NCBI RefSeq assembly: GCF_009725235.1 | Contig: NZ_WJFC01000316.1 | Coordinates: 1 to 10,738, forward strand | Source of the DNA: Scytonema sp. UIC 10036 | Lineage (GTDB): Bacteria; Cyanobacteriota; Cyanobacteriia; Cyanobacteriales; Nostocaceae | Length of the DNA stretch: 10,738 nucleotides | Direction of reading: 5' to 3' | Notes under the pieces: generated by a model | Told to the model about the DNA's origin: nothing | The model's input: only the letters and a program-made list of their open reading frames with translations | Database searches by the model: none | Program-made: the position numbers and the translations under genes | Shown: positions 7,061 through 10,738 of the stretch, in pieces | Layout: the number at the start of each line of letters is the position of its first letter | How positions within the stretch are numbered: the first letter of the stretch is position 1

Positions 7061-7303
7061 TTACGGAAAATAGCGATAAATCTCTTTACGGTGTAGCACT
7101 CGTTGAAAGGTAATTGTTCCACCATCAAATATAATGCCGATCCGATAATCACCTATCCGAATTCGATAAGCATTTTCATAGTTCTTTAACTTTTTCAAAT
7201 TGGTTATTTCTTCAAAAGTGAGAATTTCCGGTATTTCTTCAAAGACGAGTGCCTTTATGGATTCAAAATACGGTGTACTTTTGAGAGCTTTGAGGTCTTT
7301 CAA
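7061..7303 (-). CDS. Type II toxin, RelE/ParE superfamily
   Basis: A small basic protein of 80 residues, the usual size for this superfamily. The second half shows the characteristic strand pattern YRIRIGDYRIGIIFDGGTITFQRVLHRKEIYRYFP, with the family's arginine and terminal Y/HR.EIYR residues (R54, R68, H71, R72, Y76). RelE-type members cleave mRNA on the ribosome and ParE-type members poison gyrase; the sequence alone does not decide which. The start codon is TTG at 7301-7303, overlapping the antitoxin TGA stop as TTGA; there is no internal ATG, so a weak start coupled to antitoxin translation is the simplest reading. The antitoxin gene precedes the toxin, the common order for such pairs. 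Confidence 0.85.
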   Translation of the reverse strand: MKDLKALKSTPYFESIKALVFEEIPEILTFEEITNLKKLKNYENAYRIRIGDYRIGIIFDGGTITFQRVLHRKEIYRYFP

Positions 7304-7530
7304 AAAACTAGGAAGGTACTGGGTATTCGCTCTTCTTCAAGTTCTGCTAGTGCTTCATTGAGGCTACGTGGTGTTTCGTCTTGGACTGCCTTCATCGCAA
7401 GGATTAGTCCTTCATCCTCAATGGCTTCAAGCAGACGTTGATAGTCATTAAAGTCAATGACCACTTTCTGAATGTTCCCTTCTGTGTCGGTGATTAATTC
7501 TCTGGCAAACGGATATTTATCGACTTTCAT
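7300..7530 (-). CDS. Antitoxin of the RelE/ParE-type toxin pair
   Basis: A 76-residue protein resembling the small antitoxin-like proteins found upstream of RelE/ParE toxins in cyanobacteria. It begins KVDKYPFARELITDTEGNIQKVVIDFNDYQRLLEAIEDEGL, a probable N-terminal DNA-binding and dimerisation part. An acidic C-terminal helix (SLNEALAELEEE, about 56-67) is of the type that wraps around the toxin. The last nine residues (RIPSTFLVF) are hydrophobic, and the stop overlaps the toxin start by four bases. The ATG is at 7528-7530, with only a weak AAAAG upstream. The protein probably represses its own operon together with the toxin, as known for type II systems. The exact antitoxin family (Phd/YefM-like or other) is unsure. 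Confidence 0.75.
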   Translation of the reverse strand: MKVDKYPFARELITDTEGNIQKVVIDFNDYQRLLEAIEDEGLILAMKAVQDETPRSLNEALAELEEERIPSTFLVF

Positions 7531-7575
7531 CTTTTAGCTTTAGTAAGCATAGTACAACTGTAACCCACCCTGTAC

Positions 7576-7595
7576 GGGCGCAACGCCTTGCGCCC
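7576..7595. repeat. GC-rich palindrome, possible terminator of the porin transcript
   Basis: GGGCGCAA-CGCC-TTGCGCCC forms a perfect 8-bp stem with a 4-base loop. It lies between the porin stop (7678) and the antitoxin start (7530). Palindromes with this GGCGCAA/TTGCGCC core are common between genes in filamentous cyanobacteria, so it may be a dispersed repeat. It has no clear T-tract, hence termination is only possible. Confidence 0.6.
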
Positions 7596-7596
7596 C

Positions 7597-7677
7597 AACC
7601 ACTAACAACCAACCACTAACAACCAACCACTAACAACCAACCACTAACAACCAACCACTAACAACCAACCACTAACC
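7597..7677 (-). repeat. 14-bp tandem array (dimer of heptamers) after the porin stop
   Basis: Five full copies of AACCACTAACAACC (7597, 7611, 7625, 7639, 7653) and a partial sixth that runs to the porin stop codon. On the minus strand the 14-bp unit is two heptamers, GTGGTTG and GTTGTTA, so the array belongs to the same heptamer family as those at 9823-9950 and 10639-10738, but in the opposite orientation. It forms the 3' untranslated part of the porin transcript. Confidence 0.95.
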
Positions 7678-9327
7678 CTAAAACACAATCACAGTTCTGA
7701 GAGTCCCTTGCCAAATAGTACTGTTGGAAGTGCTGTTATCAGCATTTGTGACTACAGACAATATAGGGCTAATACTGAGATTATCGTTGAGTTCTAAATT
7801 GTAAAATGTTTCAAAGTTAACTTGATTTGCATTTCCCAATTTATTGGTAACGAAAGGTTGACCAACAGCGATACCCGCAGTCGTTCCGGGAATGAAGAGG
7901 TTGCGAAGACCCAATCCTACTGCCCAACTGAAGGAATGTAAATCCAAGTCCTGGTTGATAGCAGTATTAAATCCCTGATAATTCCCAAATCCCACGCGAC
8001 TGAATACCCCGATATAACGGTTGAGGGCGTACTCGGCATTAACCCCAAAGGCGTTAATGTCAGTGTTATTAATTGCGGCATTAGTATATTGTAGTCTGAG
8101 TGCAAAGCGATCGCGAGCCGCGTATTCGAGTTCCACACTGGTTTGGTACCTATCCCCAAACAAACCACCATCAGTGCTGGAGTTGGGATTATTTGCATCA
8201 GCAGCAACGTAGAGAGAACGGAAAGTAAAAGGTCCGCTCCCTGGGTTCCATGAGAGGACAGCGCCTGCACCGCCATTGCGGTCCATTTGGTTTTGGACAA
8301 TCAGAGGGTTATTCAGAAAAAAGCTAGAACTAAAATCAACAGCTTCGTTGTTCGCATAAGTGTTACGGTCAATAAAATCCCGTGGCGAGATTTTTGCCCC
8401 AACAGTGACGGCTAAATCGGAAACCGGGCGAAAAGTATAATACAAGCGCCTGAGACGGAGACTGCTATCCGCTTCTATATAATCCAGCCCACCTCCATTG
8501 GCAATCAAACCGCTTGTTCCCAACAAGTTGACATTTTTCTCTTGCGCCTGTCCAATCGTATCAAGCCCGTTATTACCTGCTTCCAACTGAGTCAGAAGTA
8601 TATCCTGACCGTTAAAACTTGTTAAGAGATTTAACCGTTCGCGAGTAATTATGCTAGCTCCAGAATTACTACCCTCCGTGAGGGCAAGAATCACCTGTCC
8701 TTGAAGTTTGGTCGTGGTAGAAAATTCATTCGCCTCAAGTTGAGTCACCCGGTTTTCGGTAGACGCAATTCTTTGCTGCAATTGATCCAAGGCAGAACGA
8801 TAATCTCTTTGCAATCGCCTTAAAGTCACCAAATCCTCTTGAATGTACTGCTCGCCAATAGCATTAACAATCAAGCTATCCACCTTATCCAAAGTAGCCG
8901 CCAGAGCAGCAGCAAATTCATACCGAGACAGAGGGCGGTTACCGCGAAACTTACCATCAGAATACCCAGAAAGAATGCCATAGCGTTCCATGAGCGATCG
9001 CAATGCCTGATAAGCCCAGTCAGTGGGTTGAACATCAGACAATTCCGAAACCGAAGTTGGTGGAGCAAACTCTTGATTTAAAGTATCAGATGATGCAGAA
9101 TCATCCGTAACATCCTCAAAAAATTCCTCTATTGCCTCTGTTTCCCCATCCGTTGCCACATCCATCGCCATTGAAAACGCAGCCTCTTGGCGCTGTAGAG
9201 AAGGCAAAGAACTCGCTGTTGAAGGAAAGCACAGTTGGCTAAAAAAGATACAACCAATCGAACTTCCCGCAAACAGTTTTTGACAACGAATTCTCTGCCA
9301 CTTGCATTGCTTAACGCTCAACTCCAT
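7678..9327 (-). CDS. SLH-domain outer-membrane porin, cyanobacterial iron uptake porin (OprB) type
   Basis: A 549-residue outer-membrane channel. In order (numbering from the GTG at 9330, which adds one residue): an N-terminal basic stretch and hydrophobic signal peptide (about 18-40, LFAGSSIGCIFFSQ, probable cleavage near STASS); an acidic linker rich in D/E (60-85); one SLH domain (about 97-150, DWAYQALRSLMERYGILSGYSDGKF, then RPLSRYEFAAAL) for binding the cell wall; a short coiled coil (about 165-200); then an OprB-type beta-barrel (205 to end), finishing in an aromatic-terminated strand (TVIVF). Relatives are annotated as iron uptake porins; the solute here is not shown. I prefer the ATG at 9325-9327 over the adjacent GTG at 9330. 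Only 27 bp separate it from the gloA stop, so co-transcription with gloA is possible. Confidence 0.93.
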   Translation of the reverse strand: MELSVKQCKWQRIRCQKLFAGSSIGCIFFSQLCFPSTASSLPSLQRQEAAFSMAMDVATDGETEAIEEFFEDVTDDSASSDTLNQEFAPPTSVSELSDVQPTDWAYQALRSLMERYGILSGYSDGKFRGNRPLSRYEFAAALAATLDKVDSLIVNAIGEQYIQEDLVTLRRLQRDYRSALDQLQQRIASTENRVTQLEANEFSTTTKLQGQVILALTEGSNSGASIITRERLNLLTSFNGQDILLTQLEAGNNGLDTIGQAQEKNVNLLGTSGLIANGGGLDYIEADSSLRLRRLYYTFRPVSDLAVTVGAKISPRDFIDRNTYANNEAVDFSSSFFLNNPLIVQNQMDRNGGAGAVLSWNPGSGPFTFRSLYVAADANNPNSSTDGGLFGDRYQTSVELEYAARDRFALRLQYTNAAINNTDINAFGVNAEYALNRYIGVFSRVGFGNYQGFNTAINQDLDLHSFSWAVGLGLRNLFIPGTTAGIAVGQPFVTNKLGNANQVNFETFYNLELNDNLSISPILSVVTNADNSTSNSTIWQGTLRTVIVF

Positions 9328-9354
9328 CACACTTACGTATTTAATTTAAGATTG

Positions 9355-9786
9355 CTAGGCAGTCACGTGCTGTGCAGTTTCTTGTTTAGCAGCAGACCCT
9401 TGAGTACCCAGTTGAATCAGTTCTACCTTATATCCATCTGGATCTTCCACAAATGCGATAACCGTAGAACCATGTTTCATAGGACCCGGTTCCCGTACCA
9501 CTTTAGCACCATGTTTTTTAATTTCCTCACAAGTTGCGTAGATATCATCAACACCAAGAGCAATGTGACCGTATGCATTACCCAAATCGTACTTGTCTAC
9601 GCCCCAGTTATAAGTCAGTTCCAGAACTGTATGGTCACTTTCGTCACCATAGCCAACAAAAGCTAGAGTAAACTCACCTCCTGGATAATCCTTTCGCCGC
9701 AGTAGTTTCATTCCCAGAACTTCACAGTAAAACTTTAAAGATTCTTCAAGATTACCTACCCGTAGCATTGTATGCAGGAGTCGCAT
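9355..9786 (-). CDS. gloA: Lactoylglutathione lyase (glyoxalase I)
   Basis: A 143-residue cytosolic enzyme of the VOC fold. It converts the hemithioacetal of methylglyoxal and glutathione into S-lactoylglutathione, the first step of the glyoxalase detoxification route. The four metal ligands of bacterial glyoxalase I are in place: H5 (RLLHTML), E56 (TVLELTY), H74 (AYGHIAL) and E122 (YKVELIQ). Other family signatures are [11 protein letters not shown] near the N-terminus and EDPDGY before the last ligand. I start at the ATG at 9784-9786, preceded by GGGAGA with good spacing and matching the family N-terminus. An upstream ATG at 9813 would add nine residues without support. Lacking the long insert of large Zn-type enzymes, it is likely the Ni/Co type; that is inference. 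The porin gene follows closely downstream. Confidence 0.96.
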   Translation of the reverse strand: MRLLHTMLRVGNLEESLKFYCEVLGMKLLRRKDYPGGEFTLAFVGYGDESDHTVLELTYNWGVDKYDLGNAYGHIALGVDDIYATCEEIKKHGAKVVREPGPMKHGSTVIAFVEDPDGYKVELIQLGTQGSAAKQETAQHVTA

Positions 9787-9822
9787 AATTTTCTCCCTTA
9801 AATGGTTCCGCATTTATTGTAA

Positions 9823-9950
9823 GTGGTTAGGGGTTAGTGGTTAGGGGTTAGTGGTTAGTTGTTAGGGGGTAGGGGTTAGGGGTAGGGGTTAGGGGTTAGG
9901 GGGTAGGGGTTAGGGTTAGGGGTTAGGGGTTAGGGGTTAGGGGTTAGTGG
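9823..9950 (+). repeat. Telomere-like heptamer array (GTGGTTA/GGGGTTA)
   Basis: About eighteen consecutive units of mainly 7 bp, with GTGGTTA and GGGGTTA alternating at first and nearly pure GGGGTTA later, plus some 6-bp units (GGGGTA, GGGTTA). It fills almost the whole gap between the radical SAM gene and gloA, and its last bases (TTAGTGGT) are part of the radical SAM stop and preceding codons. It lies in the leader of gloA but leaves the gloA ribosome binding site clear. Confidence 0.95.
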
Positions 9951-10570
9951 TCACTGATTAACCCTCCGCGATAACCCGTAATCAGACGGCTGCCATCTTT
10001 GAAAATATGAACCTCTATCTGGTCGCTAGCCCAAGTGATTTGGTCTTGAAAAGCTGGGTTGAGGACATGAACCCGTTGATTGCTAGAAGACACGGGGGAA
10101 ACGGGTGAATTGATTGCCAGTGACTCAACATAAGGACCATCAATCAGAATATCTAACTGTTCCAATAAATCTTCAGCACCAGCAGGTCCGTAGGGCGATC
10201 GCAATTGTTCTATAGTAAAACCAGAAAAAGACATAACATTCAGCCCAGCTGCTTTCAATTTACGAGCAAGAGAAGCCAGAGCAGGGGCTTGCCAAAAGGG
10301 TTCCCCTCCAGAAAATGTCACCCCTTGATTGCGGGGTTTACTGAGAATTTTTTCAGCTAAGCTATCAACCGATACCAATTGGTTAATTTCAAAAGACCAA
10401 GATTCCTGATTAAAACAACCCGGACACTCCCGCAAACAACCCTGCACCCAAACAACAGCACGGTATCCGGGACCATTAACCTCTGATTCATCCACGTAGC
10501 CCATAATGTTAAGATATCCAGCTGGAATCTCAATCAAAGAAAGATAAGGATTTGTTTTCTGTTGGGTCAT
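9944..10570 (-). CDS. NrdG-like radical SAM activating protein (4Fe-4S single-cluster type)
   Basis: A 208-residue short radical SAM protein. The cluster-binding motif is C45-LRE-C49-PG-C52 (CxxxCxxC), followed by the SAM-binding GGEP at 88-91 and the NrdG-like preceding text GPGYRAVVWVQGC. It ends soon after a small barrel (LDILIDGPYV, 139-148). Relatives are annotated as anaerobic ribonucleotide reductase activases, which create a glycyl radical on a partner enzyme. No glycyl-radical reductase (NrdD) lies in this window, so the partner and substrate are unknown. The ATG is at 10568-10570 with only a loose purine-rich AGAGAGATTAAGAAC upstream. The final codons (SDH and stop) lie at the edge of a heptamer array, so repeat change could alter the C-terminus. 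Confidence 0.88.
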   Translation of the reverse strand: MTQQKTNPYLSLIEIPAGYLNIMGYVDESEVNGPGYRAVVWVQGCLRECPGCFNQESWSFEINQLVSVDSLAEKILSKPRNQGVTFSGGEPFWQAPALASLARKLKAAGLNVMSFSGFTIEQLRSPYGPAGAEDLLEQLDILIDGPYVESLAINSPVSPVSSSNQRVHVLNPAFQDQITWASDQIEVHIFKDGSRLITGYRGGLISDH

Positions 10571-10638
10571 GTTCTTAATCTCTCTGGGGATATAGATTTA
10601 TTTGCAACATATCGACAAAATGTGAGGAAGTTATGTGA

Positions 10639-10738
10639 GTGGTCGGTGGTTGGTGGTTAGTGGTTAGTGGTTAGTGGTTGGTGGTTTGTGGTTAGTGGTT
10701 AGTGGTTATTGGTTAGTTGTTAGTGTATAGTTGGTTAT
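10639..10738 (+). repeat. Heptamer array GTGGTTA, running off the right edge
   Basis: Thirteen units in perfect 7-bp register from 10639 to 10729: GTGGTCG, GTGGTTG, GTGGTTA x3, GTGGTTG, GTGGTTT, GTGGTTA x3, then the diverged TTGGTTA, GTTGTTA and GTGTATA. A further partial unit continues to the window end. It belongs to the same family and strand as the array at 9823-9950 and lies upstream of the radical SAM gene, about 70 bp from its start. Confidence 0.93.

Larger units (their letters stand above)
4186..10202. other. HIP1 octamers (GCGATCGC), six sites
   Basis: Exact GCGATCGC palindromes are at 4186-4193, 5068-5075, 5969-5976 (all in clpB), 8107-8114 and 8994-9001 (porin), and 10195-10202 (radical SAM gene). 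HIP1 is highly over-represented in many cyanobacterial genomes, which supports the host assignment. I found none in 1-4185. Confidence 0.9.

Noticed and set aside
7088..7100. TAGCACTC resembling half of a CIRCE heat-shock operator
   Set aside because: It lies inside the toxin coding region, has no matching GAGTGCTA arm at the right distance, and is far from the clpB start.
7597..7677. CRISPR-like regular array
   Set aside because: The 14-bp units follow one another without spacers, so it is a simple tandem repeat.
9235..9666. Plus-strand 143-codon frame across the porin start and gloA
   Set aside because: It is antisense to two well-supported genes and shows no family features.
9787..9813. 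Nine-residue N-terminal extension of GloA from an upstream ATG
   Set aside because: The inner ATG has a good ribosome binding site and puts the metal ligands at the standard positions 5, 56, 74 and 122.
9823..9950. True telomere or replicon end
   Set aside because: The GGGGTTA array is internal, flanked by genes on both sides, and similar degenerate heptamer arrays occur elsewhere in the window.

Overview
The window looks like chromosomal DNA of a filamentous, Nostocales-type cyanobacterium. The evidence is the HIP1 octamers (GCGATCGC), several intergenic arrays of 7-bp short tandem repeats, an SLH-OprB type outer-membrane porin, a ClpB with the cyanobacterial-style N-terminus MQPTDPNKF, and a run of Uma2-family proteins, which are strongly expanded in cyanobacteria. 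This is inference from content; no species can be named. Every gene I can support lies on the minus strand, so genes are read from high to low coordinates.

Layout from left to right. Positions 1-2580 hold three tandem copies of one Uma2-family (PD-(D/E)XK nuclease-like) gene, the leftmost cut by the window edge. Each copy has a variant of the same hairpin-forming interspersed repeat upstream. Positions 2586-3550 hold a two-gene operon: a DUF6932-like, nucleotidyltransferase-like protein followed, with an ATGA overlap, by an Xre-type helix-turn-helix protein. This could be a toxin-antitoxin-like module. Positions 3551-3951 are intergenic and end in a tandem array of the same hairpin repeat that stops one base short of the clpB stop codon. 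Positions 3952-6621 encode full-length ClpB disaggregase, preceded by a heptamer array directly in front of its start codon. Positions 6687-7060 are non-coding with degraded repeats.

Positions 7061-7530 hold a RelE/ParE-type toxin and its antitoxin (TTGA overlap, TTG start for the toxin). After a GC-rich hairpin and a 14-bp tandem array come an SLH/OprB iron-uptake-type porin (7678-9327) and, 27 bp upstream of it, glyoxalase I (gloA, 9355-9786). A telomere-like heptamer array separates gloA from an NrdG-like radical SAM activase (9944-10570), and another array of the same heptamer family ends the window.

Functionally this is a mixture of housekeeping and stress genes (ClpB, GloA, porin, radical SAM activase) with accessory material (Uma2 array, DUF6932/Xre pair, RelE/ParE pair) and an unusually dense set of short repeats. 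I see no rRNA, tRNA, CRISPR array, prophage or transposase gene. The least explained parts are the Uma2-plus-hairpin-repeat array and the DUF6932/Xre operon.
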